64,000 nt of DNA from Acanthosepion esculentum (Eukaryota; Mollusca; Cephalopoda; Sepiida; Sepiidae), in the NCBI GenBank assembly GCA_964036315.1, contig OZ038487.1:52351783-52415782 (forward strand). Direction: 5' to 3'. Made by a program: the position numbers and the translations under genes. Under the pieces are notes generated by a model, which searched no databases, was not told where the DNA came from, and saw only the letters and a program-made list of their open reading frames with translations. Each line of letters opens with the position of its first letter. The first letter of the stretch is position 1. This document shows, piece after piece, positions 1 to 11,217 of the stretch.

Positions 1-291
1 TGTTTTACACTTACAGCTGTAATAGATAGAGCATGTTTTCAGTTACAAAACAATATTTTTCCACATTGTTACTGCCATTGGCTAGGCATTTTCCCCGTCA
101 TAAACAACATCTGGATATGCTGTGCTTCTAAAAATCTGCACGAACAGTAATGACCCAGTGTTATTCAGCAATGATGCCGAATCACGGTACCAATTCACTG
201 TTTGGTTTCCATAAATATTCAGCTGGTATTGATAACTGTCAATGAATACAAATTTTAGCCACCCTATTTCTGTATATCATTTGTAAAGAGA
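1..291. other. No recognisable feature
   Basis: Unique-looking AT-rich sequence. I see no ORF, repeat or RNA gene that I can support on either strand. Confidence 0.5.
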
Positions 292-440
292 AAGCTGCAC
301 TCAAAGAGATTTTTTCCAAGAAACAATGCTTTGTAGAACAGATTCCCATGTGGATGCTTCCCTGAACCCTACACTTTTGGCCTTCAAATCAAGGATCAAT
401 CATTAACTATCCTCCATATCCAAATAACATCTTCATCTCT
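292..440 (+). mobile_element. J2 LINE, 3' fragment
   Basis: This short stretch matches the part of J2 just before its 3' end. It has the 'aagaaacaatgctttgtaga' stretch, then 'tgtggatgcttccctgaac' and 'ttcaaatcaaggatcaatca', as in the J2 piece at 54.74-54.84 kb. The encoded C-terminus (phenylalanine-rich, then W-N-S-L-like) is broken. It is a dead relic and too short to give an age. Confidence 0.6.
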
Positions 441-664
441 TTTTGGAAGTACCAGTTGAAACTGCAATCCTCTCCATGGTTCACACCAGCATGCCCAGCC
501 ACCACAGTACACAGGAACTACTTTTTCCGGCTATGCCAGTGTGACAGCTCTTGTCATAATAGGTGCCTACTTGCTTCTGCTGATAACAAATGCAAGTCTT
601 TGAAGTAGCCGAGTGCAGCACCACATAGCCTCTAAAACCTTTGGCTCTTGTTACTACTGGCATC
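441..664. other. Unassigned spacer with a weak minus-strand ORF
   Basis: A 60-residue open frame on the minus strand (481-663) has several cysteines but no motif or neighbour that supports a gene. I treat it as chance coding potential between two LINE fragments. Confidence 0.4.
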
Positions 665-2305
665 TCTGTAATAGGGTACTAAATAATACAAGGTCTCTAT
701 TCCTCCCTCTTCAATCGATTTGAAGTTTTATCATCCTCTTCTGATAAAGCTGAATGCTTTGCTCATAAATTCTCCTCAAACTCTACTCTGGATTCATCCG
801 GAATATCCCTGCCTAACTTCCCAATTAGAACTGAAGCTCTGTTGAGTGATATGCATATAATCCCTTCCATGTTTTCTGATATCATCTCTAACCTTGATCC
901 CCACAAAGCATGTGGACCCGATGGGCATCCCTGTAATACTCCTTAAGAAGTGTACTCCTGAACTGGCTCCTGTTCTCTCTAAACTGTATAATAAATGCCT
1001 CACTGCCTCCTGCTTGCAGGAATTCACCGTTTGTTGTTCCAGTTTTTAAGAACACTGGTGAACCATCTGACCCATCTATCTATTGGCCTGTTAGCCTTCT
1101 GCCTCTTTTTGGGAAACTCCTAGAGGCCTTAATCAATGCTGAATTGGTTCATCATCTCTTATCACAGGGCCTTTTCTCAGACAAGCAATACGGCTTTCAT
1201 TTCTCCAGATCAAATCTTGGGCACATTTTTGAGCTGATCCAGTCATTTCTATCAAATAGTGAAATGAACGTTGTCCTGAACAACCAATCATGTACATCTT
1301 TTCCTACTAATGCAGGTGTTGCACAGAGCTCCATCCTTAGTCCTATGCTGTTTTTAATCTTCATTAATGACCTTCCTGTTGACATCAGCTCTCAACATGG
1401 CATCATTGCTGATGACACTACCATTTACTCCTGCCTCGATGGTAAGGCTGATCAGTCAGCCAAGATCAAAATGGCAGCTGATGTACAAAATGACCTCAAG
1501 ACCGTCATTAACTGGGAAAAAGATGGCTGGTCAATTTTAACACCTCCAAAACTAAACTGCTCTCCATTAATCATCTAAGACATCCTTCTCTGTCTTCCAC
1601 CAGCAGGGCTGATGCTATCCTCCAAGAAAGTAACTTCATTGAATCCATTGCTAGATCAGCTGCTAAGAAAGTTGGTTCTCTGTATCAGGCAAGACAATTT
1701 TTCTCTTTGGAATCTATTTTGTATATATATATATATAAGTCTACCATTCATCCTTGCTTAGAATATTGCTGCCTGCTATATATGGTCTGGTGCCTCTGCT
1801 ATTTTCCTGGAACTTCTTGATAAGATCCAAAGAAGAATCAGCAATATTATTGGTCCTGATCTGGCAGTTCAGCTTCAATCACTTGCCCACCACTATAAGG
1901 TTGCCTCAGTACGTTTTTTGTAAATACTTTCATGGTAATTGTTCGGATGAGGTCTTTGCTATGGTACCTAGACTGTATGAATTTAAGCGCAATACTGGAC
2001 TGATGGCAAGATCTCATCAGTTTACAGCTGAGCTTGCTAGATGTAGCCAGAACTTCTATGCTAACATTATCTCACACTTCTCACTTGTGGAACTCCCTCC
2101 TGGCTCCATGCTTTCCCACCAACATTGATCTTCAAAAATTTAAATGCAATTATTAATCACTATCTACTGTCCTTCTGATTGCTCTTTTCTCTTTCTCATT
2201 ATTACTAATGTTTCTGTTCCTAATTCCTTCATACCCTGTGACCCCTAGCATGCTAGTGGCTGTACTGCCTTACTTGGGGTGATACCGATTAAAAAAAAAA
2301 CAAAA
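665..2305 (+). pseudogene. J1 Jockey-like LINE, reverse transcriptase relic
   Basis: Broken ORF2 of a non-LTR retrotransposon that copies its RNA at a nicked target. In order I see the block leading to 'DPHKACGPDG' (~880-930), 'SVVPVFKN'-type sequence (~1030), 'LFSDKQYGF' (~1170-1195), a 'SILSPMLFLIFINDLP' block (~1330-1380), an 'ADDT' catalytic core with the usual Y replaced by I (~1408), and a C-terminal part with 'YFHGNCSDE' (~1930-1955). It ends in 'CTTGGGGTGATAC' plus an A-rich tail (2275-2310). Two in-frame losses remove the palm motif A region (after ~1215) and the segment between the thumb and the C-terminus (~1595-1635). Several frameshifts follow. The RT class is certain; Jockey versus a related clade is not. 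Confidence 0.85.
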
Positions 2306-2337
2306 AAACAATCCTAACTTTTTACTTTCTACTGTTA

Positions 2338-2425
2338 CATTCATATCACACATCTCATTCAGTAACATTCTACCTTGAGTAGCTCTTGAGCCTTGTATTG
2401 GGTGAATATTAGTGAAATAAAAAAA
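2338..2425 (+). mobile_element. J2 LINE 3' tail
   Basis: Only the terminal signature is left: 'CTACCTTGAGTAGCTCTTG', then 'CCTTGTATTGGGT' and an A-rich tail. The same end occurs at 54.07-54.13 kb. Confidence 0.6.
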
Positions 2426-2534
2426 AACGGAGGAATTCAATGAGGCATCTCTGCTTTGCAAGCATTTTAATTTCTGACACAATTTTCTAACACGACAAAA
2501 AATGTGTTATGTGGAGGAAGGTTCAAACTTCCAT

Positions 2535-3125
2535 GTTTATATAAATTTAATTTTTTCTCATCAGAATCCATCTCGGACATTTATAAATCTACCATCCATC
2601 CATGCATTGAATATTACTGTTGTATCTGGTCTGCTGCTCTCGCTATATATCTCAAGAGTTTTGACTCTTTCAAAGAAGGGTCTGTAATGTTATCAGTCCT
2701 GGTCTGTCATCCTGATTTGAGTCACGATCCTACCACCATGTCTTTTCCATAAATATTTTCATGGCAGTTGTTCTAATGGGCTCTCCTTCTTGGTACTGTG
2801 AATTTAAGCATTGTACTAGATTGGCAACTTGGTCTCATCATTTTACAGTTGAAATAGATATAGCCATATGTTCTATTTTAATAGTTGCTTTTCTTATACT
2901 CCTTGCCTGTAGAATTCTCTTCCAGTTTCTTGGTTCTTTGCCATTTACAATCTTCAAAAATTTAAATGCAAAAACAATTGCCATCTTCTGTCTTACTGAA
3001 TACTGTTCTTTTATTGTCCTTTCTACACTCTAAAGTCTTCTCATTCTCTTTCACTCCCATTAAGCCCTTGCATCTTAATGGCATTATCATCTTGCTTGGG
3101 GTAAAATGATTAAAAATAAAAAAAT
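2535..3125 (+). pseudogene. J1 LINE, degraded 3' end
   Basis: C-terminal J1 coding remnant in several frames: 'STIHPCIEYYCCIWSAALAI' (~2588-2650), 'YFHGSCSNGL'-like (~2752-2785), 'EFKHCTRLATWSHHF' (~2800-2846), 'LQKFKCK'-like (~2950). The tail 'CTTGCTTGGGGTAAAATGA' is followed by A-rich sequence. It is much more diverged than the copy at 18.64 kb, so it is older. Confidence 0.75.
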
Positions 3126-3718
3126 AAAATAAATTTGAAACACTGTAAGCATGCTGTAGAGAGATGTATTTAAAAATAATAAACATGTCATGGACACAAG
3201 GAAATTGACGGAAATAATTTGTATTGGTGCTTGTATGGAGTACATAGGAATATGAAAATTGCGCACACCCCACAACATGTAGGATTTCATTTTTTCCAAG
3301 ATATATGTGTATGTACATATATCCATACTTGGGAGAATGTGATATATAAACTCTATATATCAAACTACTTGTGTGTAATTAAATGACAAACTGGAAAGAA
3401 TTCTATCAAACACATTTTAACCTTCAAAAGGATTTCATCAAAGTAAAATAATGTTCTTATTGAATCTTGTAATATCATTACTTAAAGGCATCCCTGTCTC
3501 GTATCTTGAGGAATGCAAGTAAACAATTCCTAATTGTCTGTATTTACACACCTGGGGCCACATTTGATCTGACCTGTGTTGTGGACAGCATGCATTCTGC
3601 CCCTTTTGTCCCCTAAACTGTTTTGGCCTTGATAAGCGTCTCTGTTTTGTAACTATCCAAAACCTGACCCATCATTGAAGAAATGTCCATTTTAGCATTG
3701 TTGCTAATATGAAAGCAC
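3126..3718. other. Non-coding spacer
   Basis: AT-rich, with stops in all frames. A 133-residue minus-strand frame overlapping the J1 tail (2962-3363) shows no domain. Nothing else is recognised. Confidence 0.5.
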
Positions 3719-3721
3719 TGC

Positions 3722-3722
3722 C

Positions 3723-3772
<50 letters not shown>
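3722..3772. repeat. (ATCT)n microsatellite
   Basis: About 12 uninterrupted ATCT units followed by 'CCTCTTCATTATCTATCATTGAG'-type sequence that recurs at 4.33 kb, so the microsatellite is part of a dispersed repeat rather than free-standing. Confidence 0.95.
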
Positions 3773-3773
<1 letters not shown>

Positions 3774-4208
3774 CTCTTCATTATCTATCATTGAGCCATT
3801 TGTAATAACAAATGTATCATCTTAGCTACTATTTCACATCCAGCATGTGAAGCAATTCTCCAAAAGGATTGTCCAGTCACTTGAAGGCCCACAATCAACC
3901 CATCTTTAGTAGCGGAATGAAAAGAGCACATGTACATCTATGTTTGCACTGGGCTCATTCCAGACACTGAAACTTATTGCAGACTGTGTCACTAATGAAG
4001 ACTTTGGAAATGTTATCAGAATGTTTGCTACTACCCATCAGCATGAACATACTGTATCCAGACCAAACATGGCATCATCTGTCAGAGTGTTGTAAATTTC
4101 TTTTCTTCTCTATTCTTTCTTTCTATCTATCTATCTATCTATTGTCTTCATTATTTATTTATCTTTTTCATTATCTATCTATCTATTATATGTTTGTGTA
4201 CTCCATTT

Positions 4209-4296
4209 AACTGCCACGTATGATTAATAGTTAGAATGATACATTTGTCATTAGAAATGGTTTCCCAAAATGGAAATTACTTATGACTCAACCCAG

Positions 4297-4330
<34 letters not shown>

Positions 4331-4430
4331 CTCTTCATTATCTATCATTGAGTCATAAGTAATTTCCTACTTTGGGAACCAATTGTAATAACAAATGTAT
4401 CATCTTAACTACTATTCATATCTGGCAGTT
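4209..4430. repeat. Foldback repeat with an (ATCT)n loop
   Basis: The left arm (~4211-4286, reading '...GATACATTTGTCATTAG...' to 'ACTTATGACTCAA') is the inverted complement of the right arm (~4349-4429, '...GAGTCATAAGTAATTTCC...' to 'ACAAATGTATCAT'). The arms are ~75-80 bp and imperfect. The loop is an ATCT tract (4297-4330). A second copy of the right arm follows the ATCT tract at 3.79 kb, and a copy of the left arm sits at 34.49-34.59 kb, so this is a MITE-like family. Confidence 0.7.
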
Positions 4431-5142
4431 CAGAAAGAAAGAGGGAGAAAGATAAATTTTTGGAATCGCCAGTTTATTATTTATTCCTGAAAACACTGCG
4501 AGATATTAAATGCATATTTATTCATCCTGCAGAATTTTACTCAAAAGTTGTCAAAAAGCTGGCAACATATCCTTGCAAATAAAGGTAAACATATTATTGA
4601 ATAAAATGTAATTGTACTTTATTTTTTGAAGAATAAAGTTGATAAAAAAAATGGAAATTATTTATGATTCAACCTAATAAATATATTGAGTTCAACTCAA
4701 ATTTGCTGAAATTCAATTTGCAATATTGGATTGATTGATTTAGACCAGTTTCCCTGTATCAAGCCTTTTGAGACTGATACAGGGAAATTTACATTTACAT
4801 GGTCAGTTACATTTGGTAATATTTGCTGGATTTTAACACAAACACATAATATCTATATATTATATATACAGAGTGTCAAAGCAGAATTTTCAGTAAAATT
4901 TAAACTAAGATATTTCACCAGCCATTATATGATACGTGAAACTAAATGCTGAACAAAGACAACATGGTCAGCTATTTTTGAGGCATCCAAAAACTTTGTG
5001 GTTAGGTGCTGAACAGCTTTTTGAGGTTGCATTGAAGCTGTAATTGAAAATAATGGGGTCCACATAAAATAGATGATTCATTTTGATATTGCAGTTTTAT
5101 TAATATCCTTTTTTTTGTTAACGGATCTACTTATATTATTTA
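4431..5142. other. Non-coding spacer with a perfect 13-bp hairpin
   Basis: AT-rich and without a gene. At 4749-4787 a 13-bp perfect inverted repeat (arm TTTCCCTGTATCA) surrounds a 13-nt loop. Nothing downstream suggests a terminator role. Confidence 0.5.
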
Positions 5143-5445
5143 CAGAAGACACATGGCATAGTGGATAAAGGTGTTAGTTAGATCCAGTGACAGGACCCAA
5201 AGAGTGTGAGTTCAATACCCGGTGGAGAACTTTCAGAGGGAAATTAACAGGAGATAACTGATAACTGACATCCATTAAACAGGGCATGTGGAACTAGAAC
5301 AGTCTACCCCAGTGAGTAAAATAAAGGGTTCAGTTTGACATTCCAACCACCTGAAGAAGGACGGAGCATACAACGGCCGAAACGTTGTAATAAATATGGC
5401 GACAAAGATGAGGACAATAGTCTGAATAATGTAAATAATGTACAT
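5143..5445 (+). mobile_element. SINE-C, tRNA-headed, with a hammerhead-like 3' motif
   Basis: A tRNA-related head carries an A-box-like 'TGGCATAGTGGATAAAGG' (5154-5171) and a B-box-like 'GAGTTCAATACCC' (5208-5220), the internal RNA polymerase III promoter. The body runs to 'GGACAATAGTCTG' and an AT-rich end. Its 3' half holds 'CTGAAGAAGG...CGGCCGAAACGTTG' (5351-5386), which resembles the hammerhead ribozyme core also found in Penelope-like elements. An antisense copy lies at 16.94-17.26 kb. SINEs have no protein and borrow a LINE's machinery. Confidence 0.75.
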
Positions 5446-6149
5446 AATATCTCATCTCAGAAATATAGACATGTCTACTTATGTATAATAACTGAGTTTT
5501 AAAAGTCACAGCAAGTTTGGTTTTCCCCACATAGAATACATATATATATATATTGTGTATCTGGGCAGCAATCCTTCTTTTATGCATGTTTCATTGAATA
5601 TGATAGAAAAGAAGTTTTTATTCTCTCCACACACACAGTTTAATATTTTCTATATTTATAAGGGAAGAATGCTCAGTATCAGAGAAAGAGCATTTATACA
5701 TATAGACAGTGTAGATATAGAAATCAAGATCTGTCAGTGTCATGTCCCAAGTGACCCTAGTCACTTTAAGAGCTACAAATGACAGGAAGCATCCTAGTTC
5801 AAAAAAGAATAATTCATGAATAATAATATTTACTAAACTAACTTTTGTATGGTACAAGGTCAAGTAACATGAGCTAACCATATTGCTTTGAAAATCAGTA
5901 TTTTAAATCCTCTTTTTACCTGAATGAGAATGTTAGTCACTTGTGTCAATAGGAAAATATGCAAAATTAATATCATTTTGACTATTCACAAGATATCCCT
6001 TCGTAGACTATGTTCAGCACATATACAAGCATAGATGTAAAGAGATGGGCACTGATCATTTTGCATTCCATACCATATCCCAAACAAATCTACTAATAGA
6101 AAACAGCATTTCTGTTTTCTCTTCCAAGGCCAATGTACTAATGATCAAG
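5446..6149. other. Non-coding spacer
   Basis: AT-rich. Two opposed 75- and 87-residue frames at 5.56-5.88 kb overlap each other and show no motif. I do not call a gene. Confidence 0.5.
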
Positions 6150-6840
6150 GGGTTTATAACATAGGTATTCATAGCTGTGATGAGAAAGATTTTGCACAAA
6201 AAATCAATATTCTTTATCAAGTGTTCGAAGAAGAAGGTCTCAAGATAAACCTTTCCAAAACAGAAACTATGAACTGCAGTTGGAAGGGGAGCAGTGATGG
6301 CACCTACCCTGAATCCATTGTAAAAATTCAGGACATGGAATTAATAAACACTTCAAATACCTTGGTGTATGAATCTATTATAACATTATGAGACAAGGAG
6401 AACATTGAATAAGCTGCACAAGAGGTACTTTTGTTCAACATTTTCAATTGCTACAAAGCTAAAACAATAACAAAAATTGTTTTCTGAAATAGCCTTGTCA
6501 GATGAAGACTTTTATCTGGATGTGCTGTGTATAGCACCAAACTTATTCAGAAATTATCAGCTGTATACAATCACTTTCTATGATCAATCATTAAAAATGT
6601 CTTTGAGTAAATGAAACATGGAGGTCTTAGCAAGGACCATCCTTCTCTGAACCTTGCAGACTGAATCTGTACCAAATAACACCACTTGAGAACTTCCAAC
6701 AGCAACAACAACTAAAATGGATATCACATGTAACTTTAAGAGAAAATAATAACATAATCAAGATGTTGACACTCCACAGTACCTCAAACAAAAGGTTAGG
6801 AAGAAATTGTCAATACATGAAAAGACCAATAACAGTGGAT
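6150..6840 (+). pseudogene. L3 LINE reverse transcriptase C-terminal relic
   Basis: Broken coding fragments read 'EGLKINLSKTETMNCS' (~6235-6280), 'FKYLGV' (~6352-6372), and further on 'NFQQQQQLKWISHVTLRENN' (~6694-6750) and 'STSNKRLGR' (~6778-6805). The first is the typical stretch after the YADD core of endonuclease-type LINEs; the rest is their C-terminal tail. Frames change several times. A 130-bp antisense piece of the same family is at 12.30-12.43 kb. The 28-bp minisatellite starts right after this C-terminus. Confidence 0.7.
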
Positions 6841-6850
6841 GGAGAAAAAT

Positions 6851-9356
6851 ATGTTTCCATATAAGGAAAACACCTAATATGTTTCCATATAAAGAAAACA
6901 GCTAATATGTTTCCATACAAGGAAAATGGCTAATATGTTTCCATATAAGGAAAATGGCTAATATGTTTCCATATAAGGAAAACAGCTAATATGTTTCCAT
7001 ACAAGGAAAATGGCTAATATGTTTCCATATAAGGAAAATGGCTAATATGTTTCCATATAAGGAAAACAGCTAATATGTTTCCATATAAAGAAAACAGCTA
7101 ATATGTTTCCATACAAGGAAAATGGCTAATATGTTTCCATATAAGGAAAATGGCTAATATGTTTCCATATAAGGAAAACAGCTAATATGTTTCCATATAA
7201 AGAAAACAGCTAATATGTTTCCATACAAGGAAAATGGCTAATATGTTTCCATATAAGGAAAATGGCTAATATGTTTCCATATAAGGAAAACAGCTAATAT
7301 GTTTCCATATAAAGAAAATGGCTAATATGTTTCCATATAAGGAAAATGGCTAATATGTTTCCATATAAGGAAAGCGGCTAATATGTTTCCATATAAGGAA
7401 AACAGCTAATATGTTTCCATATAAGGAAAACAGCTGATATGTTTCCATATAAGGAAAATGGCTAATATGTTTCCATATAAGGAAAACAGCTAATATGTTT
7501 CCATATAAGGAAAATGGCTAATATGTTTCCATATAAGGAAAACAGCTAATATGTTTCCATATAAGGAAAACAGCTAATATGTTTCCATACAAGGAAAATG
7601 GCTAATATGTTTCCATATAAGGAAAACAGCTAATATGTTTCCATATAAGGAAAATGGCTAATATGTTTCCATATAAGGAAAACAGCTAATATGTTTCCAT
7701 ATAAGGAAAATGGCTAATATGTTTCCATATAAGGAAAACAGCTAATATGTTTCCATATAAGGAAAATGGCTAATATGTTTCCATATAAGGAAAACAGCTA
7801 ATATGTTTCCATATAAGGAAAATGGCTAATATGTTTCCATATAAGGAAAACAGCTAATATGTTTCCATATAAGGAAAACAGCTAATATGTTTCCATACAA
7901 GGAAAATGGCTAATATGTTTCCATATAAGGAAAACAGCTAATATGTTTCCATACAAGGAAAATGGCTAATATGTTTCCATATAAGGAAAACAGCTAATAT
8001 GTTTCCATATAAAGAAAATGGCTAATATGTTTCCATATAAGGAAAATGGCTAATATGTTTCCATATAAGGAAAGCGGCTAATATGTTTCCATATAAGGAA
8101 AACAGCTAATATGTTTCCATATAAGGAAAACAGCTGATATGTTTCCATATAAGGAAAATGGCTAATATGTTTCCATATAAGGAAAACAGCTAATATGTTT
8201 CCATATAAGGAAAATGGCTAATATGTTTCCATATAAGGAAAACAGCTAATATGTTTCCATATAAGGAAAACAGCTAATATGTTTCCATACAAGGAAAATG
8301 GCTAATATGTTTCCATATAAGGAAAACAGCTAATATGTTTCCATATAAGGAAAATGGCTAATATGTTTCCATATAAGGAAAACAGCTAATATGTTTCCAT
8401 ATAAGGAAAATGGCTAATATGTTTCCATATAAGGAAAACAGCTAATATGTTTCCATATAAGGAAAATGGCTAATATGTTTCCATATAAGGAAAACAGCTA
8501 ATATGTTTCCATATAAGGAAAATGGCTAATATGTTTCCATATAAGGAAAACAGCTAATATGTTTCCATATAAGGAAAATGGCTAATATGTTTCCATATAA
8601 GGAAAACAGCTAATATGTTTCCATATAAGGAAAACAGCTAATATGTTTCCATACAAGGAAAACAGCTAATATGTTTCCATACAAGGAAAATGGCTAATAT
8701 GTTTCCATATAAGGAAAATGGCTAATATGTTTCCATATAAGGAAAACAGCTAATATGTTTCCATATAAAGAAAACAGCTAATATGTTTCCATACAAGGAA
8801 AATGGCTAATATGTTTCCATATAAGGAAAATGGCTAATATGTTTCCATATAAGGAAAACAGCTAATATGTTTCCATATAAAGAAAACAGCTAATATGTTT
8901 CCATACAAGGAAAATGGCTAATATGTTTCCATATAAGGAAAATGGCTAATATGTTTCCATATAAGGAAAACAGCTAATATGTTTCCATATAAAGAAAATG
9001 GCTAATATGTTTCCATATAAGGAAAATGGCTAATATGTTTCCATATAAGGAAAGCGGCTAATATGTTTCCATATAAGGAAAACAGCTAATATGTTTCCAT
9101 ATAAGGAAAACAGCTGATATGTTTCCATATAAGGAAAATGGCTAATATGTTTCCATATAAGGAAAACAGCTAATATGTTTCCATATAAGGAAAATGGCTA
9201 ATATGTTTCCATATAAGGAAAACAGCTAATATGTTTCCATATAAGGAAAACAGCTAATATGTTTCTATATAAGGAAAATGGCTAATATGTTTCCATGTAA
9301 TGAAAATGGCTAATATGCTTTTCCAAATGTTTTCATATAAGAAAATGGCTAATATT
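6851..9356. repeat. 28-bp minisatellite array, about 89 units
   Basis: The unit is GCTAATATGT-TTCCATATAA-GGAAAACA (28 bp). Units vary mainly at three places: 'ATATAA' or 'ATACAA', 'GG' or 'AG', and 'AACA', 'AATG' or 'GCGG'. Variants mark larger duplications: the rare GCGG unit recurs at 7371, 8071 and 9051 (offsets 700 and 980 bp, exactly 25 and 35 units). Lines around 7020-7560 repeat without change 1680 bp (60 units) later. The last units (9240-9356) decay. No frame is open through the array. Confidence 0.97.
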
Positions 9357-9665
9357 ACCATAACCATTATTTTTTTTTATTCCTGTAGATTCTTTGAGGG
9401 GTACAGGGCCACCAAAATAACAAGTGATGTTGCTGTAGTTTCAGTAGCAAGTAATTTTTCATGAGACTGTGTTGCCAGCCAAACATGCAAAATTGACTAT
9501 GTTCCAAGGCTAATGGGCTCTACTCTGCTGTTTATTCATCACTCAAAGTGAAACTATGGCCTTTCCAAGGGATTTAGAATAAAGTGAATGTAAACTGTTC
9601 CATCTGGAGTTTAAATTCATTTTGCTAATTTTCCTTCTGTGATTTTAACTATTAAGCCACTCACA
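9357..9665 (-). mobile_element. SINE-B, antisense
   Basis: Shares the order of blocks with the copy at 17.64-17.93 kb: a 'TTATTCCT...' end, 'GTGATGTTGCTGTAGTTTC' / 'GATGCTGATGTAGTTTC', 'AGTAGCAAGTA', and a 'GTTGCCAGCC' / 'GTCGCTGGCC' block. The 5' head at ~9600-9660, read in reverse, looks tRNA-related but has lost clear A and B boxes. Confidence 0.6.
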
Positions 9666-10385
9666 TCTCCATATAAATTCTGGTAGTTTTGTAAAATCTG
9701 TAATACCCAGAACTATGAATATAGGCATTTTTAAATATGAATCACTATCAACCTGCTAAATAGTCAGTAACTACATATTCATATCTATCAATGTCATTAA
9801 CTTTTCCTTTTTCTTCTATCAATCTACATATTTTATCTGTGCATCAAGCATTATTATAATTCAATGTAATTTAATATATGTTTTAGCTAATATTTTGTTT
9901 TTGAAAGTAGAATGCAAACAATGTATAATATCGAATGACATTTACAATGAATGAACTTTTGACAACTTAAATCCTGTGAGAACCTGAAAGACTTAATGAA
10001 ACCTGGGAGTCATCTTCTGGGTCAAATACTTGGGAACATGATAATGAATATGGTAGTTGCATTAAAATGTCCTCAGAACTTAAGGGTCATTTGCTATTTG
10101 ATAAACTTTCAGTGTGACTACCCTGTCTTGAATTTATTAACTAAAGTTAATTTATTTGCCAGAGTAATTCTGAAATGAATAAAAATTGTAGATTATAGTT
10201 TTGTGGGAATTAATATATAGGAAAAAAGATGCAGGTAATAAAACTAGGAAATAATGAATTTTGAGATTCTATACTTTGGTAAAACATTGAATCTCTTAAG
10301 CAAGATAGAGGTCATTTTTCTATATTTTTTTCCTTCTTTTACAATAGTTAATTGGCAGGGATTCATTTACTAGATACATACATTT
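9666..10385. other. Non-coding spacer
   Basis: AT-rich sequence. A 60-residue plus frame at 9996-10178 has no recognisable motif. No gene called. Confidence 0.5.
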
Positions 10386-10960
10386 TGCATTGTTCATCCT
10401 TTATGTACAGTGTTCCTTCAGGATCATGATTCTCCACAACTTCCTATCCTTTGTTGCACTTAATAATGTTTGTCTTATTACTATCCCTATTTCTTTCTGT
10501 TTTACATCCTTAACACAAGTCTGGTAGGTCAGCTAATCTTTTCCTTCTGTCTGTCAGTATGTTCTATGAGTGTTAAGTTCTCCAAGCCCTCTTTCCTTAT
10601 TATGTGTCCTAGAAATTTCAACTATTTCTTTATGATTCTAAGTATAAATATCTCTTTTGATTCCATTTTTGTAAAAACTTCCTTGTTGATTACATGCTCT
10701 ATCTGTGGTATTCTCAGCATTCTTCTGTAGAACCAAATCTCTGTTGCATCAAGTCTCCTCTTCATCTGTGAAGAAATTGTTCAGTATTTTCCTCCATAGA
10801 GGAGAATTGATATTTAATTTAGGACTGTCTTCTTTGTTTCTAATAAAATTTTCCTGTTTCTTAATACTTTGCTTAGCTTTGGGAAGGCATCCTCTGCTAT
10901 TCCAGTTCACCTTCAGATTTCTATGCCATTTACACAGTAGTTAATTGGTATGGCTTCATT
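10386..10960 (-). pseudogene. R1 RTE-like LINE, C-terminal relic
   Basis: On the minus strand this is the end of an endonuclease/reverse transcriptase of the RTE type: blocks equivalent to 'RRMLRI' (near 10.71 kb), the 'LRNRK' region (10.85 kb) and the 'LWRAMI' end (10.43 kb) are seen through frameshifts. The same ~550-bp block recurs at least nine times in this window, in both directions, which defines family R1. Confidence 0.75.
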
Positions 10961-11217
10961 TATCTTGCACATCCATCTTGCAGTATTTAAATTAGATCAA
11001 ACTATTTTAATGTAAAGGAAACATTTTGTCCCTCTTTAAAATCATCTTCTGTTTTTCTTAACAGTAGTTTGGTATCTGTCACTTCGCTGATGGCAAAATG
11101 ATCAAATTTCAAACTGAAATATTTTGTCTAATTAAAATACTACATTTATTCAAAAATATATTCAGTTTAAATACAGAAGGATTCATAAAAATGATTTCAA
11201 AGGGCCACACACTTTTT
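10961..11217. other. Non-coding spacer
   Basis: AT-rich and without a feature I can support. It leads into the 142-bp tandem repeat. Confidence 0.4.

Noticed and set aside
6851..9356. 28-bp direct repeats of CRISPR-like length
   Set aside because: Units are contiguous with no unique spacers, there are no cas genes, and the surroundings are animal retroelements.
9996..10178. 60-residue ORF as a small gene
   Set aside because: Length is within chance for AT-rich DNA and there is no motif, signal peptide or neighbour to support it.
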